64,000 bases of DNA from Neoarius graeffei (GCF_027579695.1 NC_083582.1:36031964-36095963), one strand, 5' to 3'. Shown: positions 49,362-57,264, counted from the first letter of the stretch. Made by a program: numbers and translations. The notes: generated from the letters alone by a model not told the origin.

Positions 49362-50823
49362 GTAAAATTTAAAATTTCTAATTGCTAGTAGTCTTGAAAT
49401 AAGTTTTGCTGCTTGTAAAATATATTAGTAGCACTTTTTTCTTTGAATCTGGAGTAAGGCTATTTTAATGTCATTGTTTTAACAGCATTGTAGACTCTAA
49501 TCATTACTTCTAATCCGATAATTTGCAAGCAAATTACTTGACAGGATATGGCTTACAAACCAGTTGCAAAATGAAAAAGGAATTCAAGTTGTTGAAGTAT
49601 AATCAGTCAACAAAAGAAAGTTACAGGAAGCAGTCTTCAAAATCATAAGTAGAGTTAAAGTTGCTTTTGAAGAGAAGTTCTCACAAAGTCTAAGGTTATT
49701 GTTTAATTCATTATACATGTACCAGGGAAAACCCCTATTGTTTTTGTAAAACATTTGGTGGTTATTAATTTTCTCAGTTGTTTAATTAGTTACATGCTTG
49801 TTTTTGCTTGTATGTTCTTCTGAACAGAACCTCAGAGAAATATCCTAATCTGAATAAAAGGACCTTATTTTTTTTGTATCAATTTTTAAGTAAAGTTGGT
49901 TTTGAAAATTCCCAAAAGTTCCCCCAAATTCCCGTTAATTCCCAAAATTTCCATGGAAATTTTCCACTCTGAAAATTCCCGGGAATTTTGCAACCCTATG
50001 GCTGACGATTATTTTCACGCAGATACTTACTCGTCTTTGCTTTTACGAATGGAGTGGACGTTCGGCACGAATGTTTTCTGCAGAAACAAGAACACCGTTC
50101 AAGTCAATATTTTAAACCTGCGTATACTTTATATAAAGTATGTGCTGGTCGCCTGGACGCATCAGGAAGAGCTTCCATAAGGGTGTTTGTTCAAATCCTG
50201 CTTTCGGTCGATGCAGTGTGATCACTTTGAATAAATGCATTTAAGAAATTAAAATATTTTCATTAAAAAATGTGCAAGATCATTTAAATTTCATTTGACT
50301 GCATGGAACAACAGTAAGAAGGTCTGTGCTTGAAACCCAATGATTAAAGTTTCCAATAATCAGCTTTGGCAACAGGTCACCAATGTATATTTCATATAAT
50401 GAAGAATGGGGGAAGCCATGGTCTAATGGTTACAGAAGCAGCTTTGGGACTATAAAATGTCACTGATTTGATTTCCTGGACCAGCAGGAATGGCTGAAGT
50501 GCCCTAGAGCGAGGTACCTAACCTCCAACTGCTCCCCAGGCTGCTCTGGGCATGCTGTATGTCGCTCTGGATAAGAGCGTCTGTTAAATGCCTGTAATGT
50601 AATAATATAACATAGAGGCATGTTAATTGTATGTGAATAAGTGAGTGTGGGTGACCTTTTTATATCCCCCGAGTGTCAGGTCTCTGGAGCGTAGGGATGT
50701 GAGTCTGCCTGGAGGTGGAGGATTCAGTAGCGAGCGTCCTGCCAGCCCTCTTCCCAAAGAGAATGCCGGGCGCAGAGTCCCAGATGAACTGGCCACAGGT
50801 TCTCCGTCACCACCTTCTGCCAT
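28473..50823 (-). CDS. polr3d: polr3d, RNA polymerase III subunit RPC4 (complete, eight coding exons)
   Basis: Join on the minus strand of 50823-50656, 50077-50031, 46187-46039, 45948-45824, 34907-34805, 31360-31104, 31017-30865 and 28619-28473. This gives 383 codons with stop, close to the 398 residues of human RPC4. RPC4 pairs with RPC5 as the TFIIF-like module of nuclear Pol III, which transcribes tRNA, 5S rRNA and SINE genes. Family marks in order: [15 protein letters not shown] near residue 45, a Lys/Arg/Glu-rich region, the invariant [32 protein letters not shown], then [12 protein letters not shown] and [18 protein letters not shown] at the C-terminus. Every junction keeps phase and all donors are GT. 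Three introns are swollen by transposons and two remain under 100 bp. A 5' UTR intron is implied by an acceptor one base before the start codon. Confidence 0.93.
29035..30639 (+). mobile_element. Tc1 element (family 3) in polr3d intron 7
   Basis: Ends CAACCCCGATTCCAAAAAAG and CTTTTTTGGAATCGGGGTTG, 1605 bp. TA follows on the right (30640-30641). The left flank is CA inside a (CA)n tract, probably a mutated or slipped TA. It is oriented opposite to the host gene. Confidence 0.93.
29343..30467 (+). CDS. Tc1-family transposase, intact (family 3)
   Basis: 374 residues. The first helix-turn-helix is [20 protein letters not shown]. Catalytic segments are [18 protein letters not shown] and [10 protein letters not shown]. 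The NAKPH variant and DLSPIE place it in a different Tc1 branch from the other two proteins here. The last 15 residues ([14 protein letters not shown]) run into the right inverted repeat, which is common in this family. The start at 29343 is the first ATG of the open frame; a start at another Met is not excluded. Confidence 0.93.
   Translation: MTGYKKSILEWQRLSEVKTGRGSPIPLILRLQIVEQYQKGVRQCKIAKSLNISSSTVHNIIKRFRESGRISVRKGQGRKTILGARDLRALRRHCITYRHASVLEITKWAQEYFQRTLSVNTIHRAIRRCQLKLYSSKKKPYLNMIQKRRRLLWAKAHLKWTVAKWKTVLWSDESKFEVLYGNQGRRVIRTKKEKDDPSCHQRSVQKPASLMVWGCISACGMGSLHIWKDTINAERYIQVLEQHMLPSRRRLFQGRPCIFQHDNAKPHTASITASWLHRRRVRVLNWPACSPDLSPIENIWRIIKRKIRQKRPKTVEQLESYIRQEWVNIPIPKLEQLVSSVPRRLQTVVKRKGDVSQWETWPCPNFEMCCCHEI
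30865..31017 (-). CDS. polr3d: polr3d exon 7
   Basis: Acceptor TTTAG before 31017, donor GTGAGA after 30865, 51 codons, phase 0. Contains [20 protein letters not shown] and ends FSFLQ, the RPC4 C-terminal signature. Confidence 0.94.
31104..31360 (-). CDS. polr3d: polr3d exon 6
   Basis: Acceptor TTTTCACAG before 31360 and donor GTAAGT after 31104, 257 nt. A split Leu codon joins it to exon 5. Contains [20 protein letters not shown] and QLPDTIP. Intron 6 (31018-31103) is only 86 bp. Confidence 0.93.
32174..32353 (+). pseudogene. N-terminus of a hAT transposase with a half BED zinc finger
   Basis: [16 protein letters not shown], then [17 protein letters not shown] and [16 protein letters not shown]. 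The nuclear-signal-like KKRRKYD, the aromatic YLKFGFSW and the CxxC match ZBED5/ZBED8-like proteins. The His pair of the finger should follow but is replaced by the minisatellite from about 32352. Confidence 0.75.
32352..33224. repeat. Minisatellite, about 21 units of about 40 bp
   Basis: Unit core CAGATGTTTAAAATGTGTAA, followed by an A-rich stretch with AGAGGTTTT or CAAGATGTTTT. Units vary from about 38 to 47 bp through A-run slippage. The first, variant unit (GAGATGTTTAAAACGTG) is fused to the BED-finger codons. Confidence 0.95.
33442..33715 (-). mobile_element. Old, diverged SINE (family 1 related)
   Basis: Recognisable blocks CAATCCCAGCTGACT, CACCCTGGACAGGTCGCC and GGAGGAAACCCACGCGGGCA in family-1 order, with many substitutions and no clear duplication. 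Confidence 0.75.
34031..34719. mobile_element. Mariner-type MITE in polr3d intron 5
   Basis: CACTCACTGGCCACTTTATT and AAAGTGGCCGGTGAGTG ends with TA on both sides (34029-34030, 34720-34721). Its right end is 85 bp from polr3d exon 5. Confidence 0.8.
34413..34539. mobile_element. Short palindromic MITE nested in the mariner-type MITE
   Basis: GGGTTTCCCAAAAGC at the left and GCTTTTGGGAAACCC at the right enclose about 127 bp, with TTAAGAAGCTCTTAGCGTTA inside. This GTTTCCCAAAAGC element is frequent in fish genomes as I recall. Confidence 0.7.
34805..34907 (-). CDS. polr3d: polr3d exon 5
   Basis: Acceptor TTTGTAG before 34907, donor GTAGGT after 34805, 103 nt (phase 0 to 1). [20 protein letters not shown] carries the RPC4 motif DDPGLKND. 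Confidence 0.92.
35092..35341. mobile_element. Left part of a GGCCATT-ended element (second copy)
   Basis: Same sequence as the first and central parts of 10240-11415 (TTCCGGTCCACCGGCCGGG, ATGGCAGCCACCATGAAGG). It breaks at a TTAA (35340-35343) where another repeat starts. Confidence 0.75.
35344..36089. repeat. MITE cluster (TTAA-type start and AGGGGTGTTCACACGG-type end)
   Basis: From 35344, AGGAACAGTCCACCGTACTT follows TTAA, the form of a Kolobok-type end; its partner end was not found. From about 35860 to 36089 a CCGGGGC / GCCCCGG-rich palindromic MITE ends in GTGTGAACACCCCTTAA. A similar end is at about 28910. Together they replace the missing part of L1 ORF2. Confidence 0.5.
36090..36587 (-). 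pseudogene. L1 ORF2 start: AP endonuclease fragment
   Basis: ATG at 36587: [20 protein letters not shown], an in-frame TAA at 36473-36471 (before ETRIRG), then [27 protein letters not shown] and [27 protein letters not shown] and GGDxN are the endonuclease motifs of L1 ORF2. Truncated at 36090. Confidence 0.85.
36999..37030. repeat. (TA)n microsatellite
   Basis: About 16 units, immediately left of the foldback MITE, which probably inserted into it. Confidence 0.95.
37031..37642. mobile_element. Foldback MITE with about 185-bp arms
   Basis: GAGTGATTCCACGCTTATGG at 37031 and its reverse complement ending at 37642. The arms (37031-37215 and 37455-37642) are nearly identical, and a unique centre of about 240 bp lies between. 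AT/TA dinucleotides flank both sides. Confidence 0.9.
38008..38870 (+). mobile_element. Kolobok-type (TTAA) element with a P2X7-tail-like exon
   Basis: TTAA at 38004-38007 and 38871-38874; inverted ends AGGGGTAC and the complement of AGGGGAAC. One open exon in 863 bp, no transposase core. Confidence 0.75.
38236..38593 (+). CDS. Transposon exon with acidic N-terminus and P2X7 C-tail-like cysteine motif
   Basis: ATG at 38236: [20 protein letters not shown], then [10 protein letters not shown], an Asp/Glu-rich stretch and [20 protein letters not shown] followed by FICCNEM. The WCxCG...CC pattern resembles the cysteine-rich cytoplasmic tail of P2X7 receptors, a domain that I recall from many fish transposon proteins. 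The frame has 119 complete codons to a GTATTT donor at 38594; reading on to 38679 is probably intron. Later exons are missing. Confidence 0.6.
39304..40236. mobile_element. hAT-type MITE with TAGTGCTGTCAA ends
   Basis: TAGTGCTGTCAA and TTGACAGCACTA with the perfect 8-bp duplication ATTTGTAC (39296-39303, 40237-40244). AACGCGTTAAC and TTAATCGCGATTAA motifs line the ends. From about 39544 it contains part of another repeat (TAGAGATGGGATTTATGGCT), which recurs inverted at about 56880-56917. Confidence 0.92.
40918..41902. mobile_element. hAT-type MITE with TAGGGCTGTAACGATAC end
   Basis: TAGGGCTGTAACGATAC and GTTACAGCCCTA, perfect 8-bp duplication GTAGGTAA (40910-40917, 41903-41910). Its outer bases resemble those of the element at 19777. 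Confidence 0.93.
41911..42536 (-). other. L1 linker between ORF1 and ORF2
   Basis: Non-coding L1 sequence, with a run of about 20 C at 42031-42050. No own genes seen. Confidence 0.5.
42576..44186 (-). mobile_element. Tc1 element (family 1), second copy, inactive
   Basis: Same ends as the 445-3503 element, TA at 42574-42575 and 44187-44188, 1611 bp and not interrupted. It lies inside L1 ORF1. Confidence 0.95.
42797..43819 (-). pseudogene. Tc1 transposase (family 1), dead copy
   Basis: Starts MART then TAG at codon 5 where the intact copy has Lys. The frame reopens and carries [11 protein letters not shown], but near 43160 the ELYQQIL codons are changed to TGA-AAG-TGA. It continues with [10 protein letters not shown] and NPIEMLW to 42797. 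Three nonsense codons, no need for frameshifts. The triad residues survive. Confidence 0.92.
44985..45362 (-). mobile_element. tRNA-derived SINE (family 1) in the L1 leader
   Basis: Duplication GTGAAATAAAAT at 44973-44984 and 45363-45374, 28 bp upstream of the L1 ORF1 start. Confidence 0.93.
45393..45690. mobile_element. Intact MITE with CCTAGGTCACAACCGG end
   Basis: GCCTAGGTCACAACCGGACG at the left and CAGCCGGTTGTGACCGAGGC at the right. It serves as the unoccupied version of the MITE at 36597-40894. Confidence 0.8.
45824..45948 (-). CDS. polr3d: polr3d exon 4
   Basis: Acceptor TTTTGCAG before 45948, donor GTAAGT after 45824, 125 nt. A split Gly codon joins exon 3. [20 protein letters not shown] then [15 protein letters not shown]. 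Confidence 0.93.
46039..46187 (-). CDS. polr3d: polr3d exon 3
   Basis: Acceptor ATGCAG before 46187, donor GTAAAG after 46039, 149 nt. Basic/acidic [20 protein letters not shown] followed by [19 protein letters not shown], the most conserved RPC4 motif. Intron 3 is 90 bp. Confidence 0.95.
46790..48214. other. Non-coding interior of the hAT-type element
   Basis: Contains repeated GTTATGGATGTGAC phrases (47140-47370) and a short inverted GTCCGTATCCTATGATACGG motif (46859 area). Frames at 47.6-48.3 kb are short and not family-like. Confidence 0.4.
48215..49296. mobile_element. Nested element with TTATTTACCAGCT ends and a hairpin
   Basis: TTATTTACCAGCTT and AGCTGGTAAATAA at the two ends. Near the left end GGTGAAATACCGTGACCTCGG (48240) and its inverted copy CGGTCACGGTATTTCACG (48296) can fold into a hairpin with arms of about 20 bp. 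A CT/CA microsatellite lies at 48697-48760. Confidence 0.5.
49311..49353. repeat. (TA)n microsatellite
   Basis: About 21 units, next to a short CA run. Confidence 0.95.
50031..50077 (-). CDS. polr3d: polr3d exon 2
   Basis: Acceptor TTTCTGCAG before 50077, donor GTAAGT after 50031, 47 nt: [16 protein letters not shown] with the last Glu codon split. The hAT element begins 24 bp beyond the donor. Confidence 0.92.
50409..50601 (+). mobile_element. tRNA-derived SINE (family 3) with L2-type 3' tail
   Basis: GCCATGGTCTAATGGTTA (box A), weak box B (GATTTGATTTCC), then CAGGAATGGCTGAAGTGCCC and the end CTCTGGATAAGAGCGTCTG plus TTAAATGCCTGTAATGTAA. That stem-loop is the 3' end shared with L2-clade LINEs in fish. 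Lies in polr3d intron 1. Confidence 0.85.
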
Positions 50824-50824
50824 T
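50656..50824 (-). CDS. polr3d: polr3d exon 1 of the coding region
   Basis: ATG at 50823, one base after an acceptor (TTGATTTACAG at 50835-50825), so an untranslated exon lies upstream. [50 protein letters not shown]. The donor is GTCACC, weaker than the others, but it keeps frame with exon 2. An ATG further upstream (50850) is in the intron. Confidence 0.9.
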
Positions 50825-50868
50825 CTGTAAATCAAATACTTATTTTCCAATGAGAGTACTTAGCTACT

Positions 50869-52147
50869 TTAACAGTTATTCCACGAACTCGAGTCGTACA
50901 TGAGCTGATAGCCGACGAGGCGCGTAGCACCGAGTCGGCTATAAGCCATGTACAACGAGATTGAGTGAAATAATTGTTTTATTCTATCCACATTCACTGG
51001 ATTTTGAGAAATGGAGCATTTTTATTTTTTGCAACTTCGATAAATAAAAACTTTATACAAAATGTCCGACAAAATCATTTCTGCTTCGCCGGACTTCTTA
51101 AAAAGTGGTTGCACAAACTAACTTTAGTGTTGTTTTTTGTAGAAAGTGCCGTCTTGCTGTCGTGCCGAGGTATAGAATAGCTTTAGACATTTATTTAACT
51201 GGACATTTCAGTTCTGTCATCTTCAAACTTCTTTGAGCTTTTGAACCAGTCTTAAAAAAAAAAAAAATTCAACAAATTTTAATGCTTAAAGATAAAGAAT
51301 GTAAACAAACTGGCAAAATGACAGGAGCAATTTTTGAAAAATGCTATAATTATAATTATTGAAAAATAAATAAAATAAAAGATACACTACCATTCAAAAG
51401 TTTGGGGTCACCCAGACAATTTTGTGTTTTCCATGAAAAGTCACACTTTTATTTCCCACCATAAGTTGTAAAATGAATAGAAAATATAGTCAAGACATTC
51501 TTCTGGCCATTTTGAGCATTTAATCGACCCCACAAATGTGATGCTCCAGAAACTCAATCTGCTCAAAGGAAGGTCAGTTTTATAGCTTCTCTAAAGAGCT
51601 CAACTGTTTTCAGCTGTGCTAACATGATTGTACAAGGGTTTTCTAATCATCCATTAGCCTTCTGAGGCAATGAGCAAACACATTGTACCATTAGAACACT
51701 GGAGTGAGAGTTGCTGGAAATGGGCCTCTATACACCTATGGAGATATTGCACCAAAAACCAGACATTTGCAGCTAGAATAGTCATTTACCACATTAGCAA
51801 TGTATAGAGTGCATTTCTGATTAGTTTAAAGTGATCTGCATTGAAAAGAACAGTGCTTTTCTTTCAAAAATAAGGACATTTCAAAGTGACCCCAAACTTT
51901 TGAACGGTAGTGTACGTTCCTACCATCAAATACTTTCATTCCATATTTTGTTGTCCTTTTTTTTTTGTATTTTTTGGGGTTTTGTTTTCGAGTAGAGTTT
52001 TTATTTCGTCCTCGGTCGGTTCAGCAACACGTTCTGCCGTTTTGTTTTTCTCTACTCATAGTATATGAGCTGATAGCCGAGTAGTACAGTAGCCAATCAG
52101 AGCATGTTGTTGCTCATATCCAGTGAACGTGGAAAGAATAATACACA
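50869..52147. mobile_element. Second copy of the 22007-type non-autonomous element, inverted
   Basis: AACAGTTATTCCACG near the left, ATTCTATCCACATTCACTGG at about 50977, and CTCATATCCAGTGAACGTGG at the right. Split by a Tc1-type MITE (51385-51912). Confidence 0.6.
51385..51912. mobile_element. Tc1-type MITE (CACTACCATTCAAAAG ends)
   Basis: CACTACCATTCAAAAGTTTG and CAAACTTTTGAACGGTAGTG, TA at 51383-51384 and 51913-51914. 528 bp, transposase deleted. Confidence 0.92.
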
Positions 52148-52193
52148 GTATCCTGGAGATAATTCCGTGGTGGTGGTGGTGGTGCATAATAAT

Positions 52194-52228
<35 letters not shown>

Positions 52229-52400
52229 GGGGCATCGTGGCTCAGGTGGATAAGGCACCATACCATAAATCCGGGGACCCGGGTTCGATTCCGGCCCAAG
52301 GTCATTTCCCGATCCCTCCCCGTCTCTCTCCCGCTCATTTCCTGTCTCTACGCTGTCCTATCCAATAAAGGTGAAAAAAGCCCCAAAAATATCTTAAAAT
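52229..52400 (+). mobile_element. tRNA-derived SINE (family 2)
   Basis: GGGGCATCGTGGCTCAGG, GGGTTCGATTCCGGCC, TCATTTCCTGTCTCTACGC, CAATAAAGG. Inserted at a (CAT)n tract (52197-52228); AATAATCATCAT recurs on the right, so the duplication is hard to delimit. Confidence 0.88.
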
Positions 52401-53042
52401 AATCATCATAGAGATTCCACTCAATGCCAAAATGGATACCTTAACTCATTTGTTTAGAGGATATTACTAGAAAATGATAAATGGATGTTTAATAGACCTG
52501 TGCTACATTTACTACTCCTACCTACCAATACTTGTATGAGCCACTATTATTATTATATGAAACTCATCTAAGAATAATACGACACTTCCAGAAAAGTACA
52601 GTACCACATTCTGCTTACATCATCAATTGGCACGGTCTGTACTTATACAGAAAATGTGTGGGCATAAAAACGTATAGCTGTGATTCTTTCTGTCATCTTG
52701 TCCTCTCATATACAACCTTTGCTTATTTTGCTGATCGCTTATTAAACATCTAAAGTGAAATTATGAAGAAAAACAAACAGATGGCTTGATGGGTAGAAGA
52801 GATCGGTGGTGACGCTGATTAGTCGACGTATCTAATACAGTTATCTCACTTTGCTCATCTGCCGGACTTCTTTAATCCTACATCCCAAAGTTTCTACTCG
52901 CCTGCAACCTTTCCTAATTAACCTATTTTATTTGTTTACCAATTTGTCCACAAATGAGTCATTTAAACCATAAATCATTTATTGAAGATGACTGAACGAA
53001 CACCATAAATGCGATCAACAAACTTCTAAATGTGGCCTTTTT
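52401..53042. other. Unassigned intergenic sequence
   Basis: AT-rich, no repeat ends and no coding frame that I recognise. Confidence 0.4.
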
Positions 53043-53785
53043 TTAAGCTTCAGCCACTATATGGTCAAAAGTTTGTGGACACCTGGCCATCATACCCATA
53101 TTCTCCAAACTGTTGCCACAAAGTTGTACTGGATGTCTTTGTATTCTGAAGCTTTACAATTTCCCTGCACCGGAACGAAGAGGCTCAAACCTGTTCCAGC
53201 ATGACAATGCTCCTGTGCACAAAGCAAATTCCAATGAAGACATGTTTTGACAAGGTTGGATTGGAAGAACTCGAGTGTCCTACAGGGCGGCACGGTGGTG
53301 TAGTGGTTAGCGCTGTCGCCTCACAGCAAGAAGGTCCGGGTTCGAGCCCTGTGGCCGGCGAGGGCCTTTCTGTGCGGAGTTTGCATGTTCTCCCCGTGTC
53401 CGCGTGGGTTTCCTCCGGGCGCTCCGGTTTCCCCCACAGTCCAAAGACATGCAGGTTAGGTTAACTGGTGACTCTAAATTGACCGTAGGTGTGAATGTGA
53501 GTGTGAATGGTTGTCTGTGTCTATGTGTCAGCCCTGTGATGACCTGGCGACTTGTCCAGGGTGTACCCCGCCTTTCGCCCGTAGTCAGCTGGGATAGGCT
53601 CCAGCTCGCCTGCGACCCTGTAGAACAGGATAAAGCGGCTAGAGATGATGAGATGAGATGAGTGTCCTGCACAGAGCCCTAACCTCAACACCTTTGGGAT
53701 GAACTGGAATGCTGACTGACCTCTGGCCTCCTCAGCCAACATCAATACCTGACCTCACTTCCTCTTAGGAACACAGATCCATCCA
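53043..53785 (+). mobile_element. Tc1-like relic (family 5) carrying a SINE
   Basis: CACTATATGGTCAAAAGTTT is a Tc1-type terminal repeat. After a deletion the transposase remnant FQHDNAPVHKA is seen at about 53193, then, beyond the SINE, CCTCAACACCTTTGGGATGA (E region). A further fragment of the same family (ATCTAGTGGAAAGCC) lies at 55093 and, duplicated, at 57578. Confidence 0.7.
53285..53659 (+). mobile_element. tRNA-derived SINE (family 1), plus orientation
   Basis: Best copy for reading the promoter: box A TGGTGTAGTGGT at about 53295, box B GGTTCGAGCCC at about 53339, tail GATGATGAGATGAGATGA. GAGTGTCCT is duplicated on both sides (53273, 53660). Confidence 0.94.
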
Positions 53786-54058
53786 GTCACACTCCAAAAT
53801 CGATTAAACAACAGCTTCTTTCCAAAAGCCATAACTGCCCTGAACTCGGATATGCTCTGACTTTATAGTCTATTTACTTTACTGTTTTACTATTTACTCA
53901 TTTATAATGTGCAGTACTTTATAAGGTGACTCTCTCTATGCAATACTTTTATAATGTGCAATACCTCACTCCATAATGTGAAACGCAACACATTTTCACC
54001 TCAGGACTGTGCACCTTACATACAACACATACACCTCAAATCTGTGCACCTTACCTTA

Positions 54059-54394
54059 GGCTGGGCAGACACTGGGCGATTTTTGGCCCGGTTTTAACAC
54101 GATTTTCACTCGTGCGACTATTTTGGAGATCGGGCCGAGTTTTGGCTCAATCGTGCGTCTCGGATCGTGTAGTATACCGGTACATGGGGTAACAACAGGC
54201 GATTAACACCTCATGACCTCCTCCCGATCGATCGGATGAAAATCAAACCTGTTTGAAATCCTGAGCATCGGATCGTATAGTGTGAGAACAGGAATCGTAA
54301 GCTGCGTGCTGTTTACCCCTGCGATTCACTCGTACAGTGTGAGCAGCAGCTGAATACCACGATTGAAAAAAAATCGCACAGTGTATGCCCAGCT
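54059..54394. mobile_element. Harbinger-type MITE with GGCTGGGCAGACACT end
   Basis: GGCTGGGCAGACACTGG and CAGTGTATGCCCAGCT, TTA on both sides (54056-54058, 54395-54397). 336 bp with internal CGATCGATCGG. Confidence 0.85.
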
Positions 54395-54418
54395 TTACCT
54401 TGCAATACTTCATAATGT

Positions 54419-54794
54419 CTCATCTCATCTCATTATCTCTAGCCGCTTTATCCTTCTACAGGGTCGCAGGCAAGCTGGAGCCTATCCCAGCTGACTACGG
54501 GCGAAAGGCGGGGTACACCCTGGACAAGTCGCCAGGTCATCACAGGGCTGACACATAGACACAGACAACCATTCACACTCACATTCACACCTACGGTCAA
54601 TTTAGAGTCACCAGTTAACCTAACCTGCATGTCTTTGGACTGTGGGGGAAACCGGAGCACCCGGAGGAAACCCACGCGGACACGGGGAGAACATGCAAAC
54701 TCCACACAGAAAGGCCCTCACCGGCCACGGGGCTCAAACCCAGGACCTTCTTGCTGTGAGGCGACAGCGCTAACCACTACACCACCATGCCGCC
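54419..54794 (-). mobile_element. tRNA-derived SINE (family 1)
   Basis: ACTTCATAATGT duplicated (54407-54418, 54795-54806). The homologous point in the downstream duplicate (about 57312) is empty. Confidence 0.94.
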
Positions 54795-54798
54795 ACTT

Positions 54799-54978
54799 CA
54801 TAATGTGTAATATTTTATTTTATAATGTGACTCTCTCGTGCAATAATTTATAATGTGACTGTCTCTGTGCAATACTTTATATGTGCAATACCTCACTCCA
54901 TAATGTGTAACACAGCACATACACCTCAGGACTGTGCACCTTATCCCCCCTACACCCCCCTTTTTTTTTCCTCTCCCC

Positions 54979-55009
<31 letters not shown>

Positions 55010-55291
55010 CACGCTGTTTGCACTGTTATTGGAGATGCTTTAATCTCATTGTACATGTGTATAGTGACAATAAAGGCATTCTATTCTATAAAATCTAGTG
55101 GAAAGCCTTCGCAGAAAAGTGGGAGTTATTATAAAATACATAAAATGTAGCTGTATTGTGGGACTATTTTCTAGAGTATGGGGTAAATTACAGCGTGTTT
55201 GGTCTTTTCATGAAGAAAAACAAACAAAAACAATAATAACCCCAGCTTATATTAAATACACACACTGGAAGTCCTCAAGCTCTATCTATAG
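54799..55291 (+). repeat. Local duplication, copy 1
   Basis: Contains GTGTAATATTTTATTTTATA, a (CT)n tract, AGTGACAATAAAGGCATTC and the Tc1 fragment ATCTAGTGGAAAGCC in the same order as 57311-57780. It has about 30 bp more near the start. The AATAAAGGCATTCTATTCTAT part looks like a LINE 3' end. Confidence 0.9.
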
Positions 55292-55354
55292 ATGTGCAAT
55301 ACCTCACTCAATAATGTGAAACGCAACACATACACCTCAGGACTGTTCACCTTA

Positions 55355-57264
55355 GGCTGGGCAGACACTGTGTGATTTTTTCAATCGCGGTATTTAGCTG
55401 CTGCTCACACTGTACAAGTGAATCGCAGGGGTAAACAGCACGCAGCTTACGATTCCTGTTCTCACACTATACGATCCGATGCTCGGATGCGATCTGACTG
55501 CTCACACTGTACTTCCATACTTCCAGATTCTTGTATCCGGAACTGCAACGTGAATAGTGTTGTGACGTTCGCGAACGAACCGATTCTTTTGAACGGCTCC
55601 TAGGCATGAACGATGAGAACCGAGTCTCGAGCTGGGGGAGCCGTTCTTTCTGTCGTTCTTTTTCTGTACTGTGTTTCAGATAGTTTATAATGTTGTGTGA
55701 TATTAATGATAATATTGTGGGAAAACTACTTTGCACGGACGTTCATTTAATTTATTCTATCGTCATTTTGTTTGTTCTATTTTTGTGTATTTTATTTATT
55801 TATCTGTTTGTCTAGTTGTATCTATTTTGTATCTCAGACTTAAATATTTTTGTAAAACAAGTGTTTTTCTATAAAATATTCTTGCGTTCTTGATAACTAT
55901 GTTCTTGAGTGGGTTCTTTTTTTTTTTTTTTTACAGAAAAGCCGTTCTGCATGGACATTCATTGAAGCCCTCATTGTTTTTTAATGGTTATTTATGAGCG
56001 TTTAGGGGTTACAATAATGTAAGGTGGGGTTTACATTAGACCGTATCATCAGATTAACGTTTTTAAAACGATTAGTGTCCACACAGCAACGCCAATACAC
56101 GATTCACGTGCACATAGCAACGCCAATACACGGATACGCTCGGCTCCGCAGGCATCCTGCGCTCCAAATCACTCCGCCCTGAACAGCGAGTGCCCTCTGG
56201 AGGGTGCGCACTCCGGCCCTGCGCAGCTCACAGAGCACGCGAGTGAAGCGCACGAGCAGTGATTCGGGACTGAGCCGCTGTGTGTGTGATCCCAGCGCAT
56301 ATCACTTACCACTTGCAAGTGGAAGGATGGCAAGCCTAAAGACAATCATAACTACACAATGGGCAGTATTTGCATCAGTATTTGCAGTATTTTCATACTT
56401 TTATACTCTAATGAAAGGTGATACAAGGCAGAAGTCCGCGCCGTTTTTCAGCAGTCGCGTCACATGACCAACGCCAGCGAATCAGGAAGGTGGATGTCAC
56501 AGTGACGTTGTCCAATGACGACGCCAGCTAGAGCTCAGCACAGCGTATCCGCGTATTCTCAATGTTTACACAGCACCGGAGCTGACACGATCTGGATTGA
56601 ATACGTGGACCCTGGCGGATTCCCGTTTCCCGGCGTTTTAATGTAAACGGACAGTGCATCCGCGAAGAAAACGAGACAGATACGGTCTAATGTAAACTTG
56701 GCCTAAGTCTAGGTTGCTTTATATAAAAGGTATGTCCAGAAATATTGATGTCACTGTCTAAGCAGAGGGATGTGGCTTCTTTAGACGCTGTCTTCTTAAA
56801 ACTGAATAAATATTTTTTAAAAGAGCCAAATGAGCCAGTCTTTTGAACGGCTCTTTTCAAAGAACGGATCACAAAGATGCGGATCCCATCAAAGAGCCAT
56901 AAATCCCATCTCTAATATTACGTGAAGAAGAAGAGGAGACCGGAAGTGCTGCTCAGTGTTTGTTTTCTCTTCCGTATCTGTGTTCGCGCATGTGTAGTGT
57001 GACAGGTTGAGGTAAATCGGCTCGTGACACTGCTTCAACAGTGCGATAGCCTCACGACGGGCGACCAGGATTTCAAACAGGTTTGATTTTCATCCGATCG
57101 ATCGGGAGGAGGTCGTGAGGTGTTAATCGCTTGTCGTTACCCCATGTATACTACACGATTCGAGACGCACGATTGAGCCCAAAATCGGCCCGATCTCCAA
57201 AATAGTCGCACGAGTGAAAATCGTGTCAAAATCGGGCCAAAAATCGCACAGTGTATGCCCAGCC
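55355..57264. mobile_element. Harbinger-type MITE (same family as 54059), expanded by insertions
   Basis: GGCTGGGCAGACACTG and CAGTGTATGCCCAGCC with TTA on both sides (55352-55354, 57265-57267). Reverse internal orientation to 54059. About 1.35 kb (55555-56915) is inserted. That insert contains the 56023 MITE and a part with TTTTGAACGGCTCTTTTCA shared with 39544-39640. Confidence 0.8.
56023..56703. mobile_element. Harbinger-type MITE with TTTACATTAGACCGTATC end
   Basis: GTTTACATTAGACCGTATC and GATACGGTCTAATGTAAAC, TAA on both sides (56020-56022, 56704-56706). 681 bp. Confidence 0.88.

Larger units (their letters stand above)
46246..49998. mobile_element. hAT-type element filling polr3d intron 2
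   Basis: The perfect 8-bp duplication TGGCTGAC lies at 46238-46245 and 49999-50006. Ends TAGAGCTGCGAAGGGGTGG and the complement of TAGGGTTGCAAAATTCCC are similar but imperfect, with GGGAATTTTC runs inside both. 3753 bp with no transposase seen. A nested element at about 48215-49296 and a (TA)n lie inside. Confidence 0.85.

Noticed and set aside
50623..50850. Alternative polr3d start at 50850 ([14 protein letters not shown])
   Set aside because: The bases between this ATG and the next contain a good splice acceptor (TTGATTTACAG), and human RPC4 begins at the equivalent of the second ATG.
53285..53370. Possible tRNA genes (box A and box B)
   Set aside because: Both boxes occur, but in every copy the sequence continues for about 300 bp with a SINE body and target duplications, and no full cloverleaf could be made out.
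53307..53672. Repeated 60-130 codon frames such as [15 protein letters not shown] or [17 protein letters not shown] at many places
   Set aside because: All lie in family 1 SINE copies, which are pol III repeats and not protein-coding.
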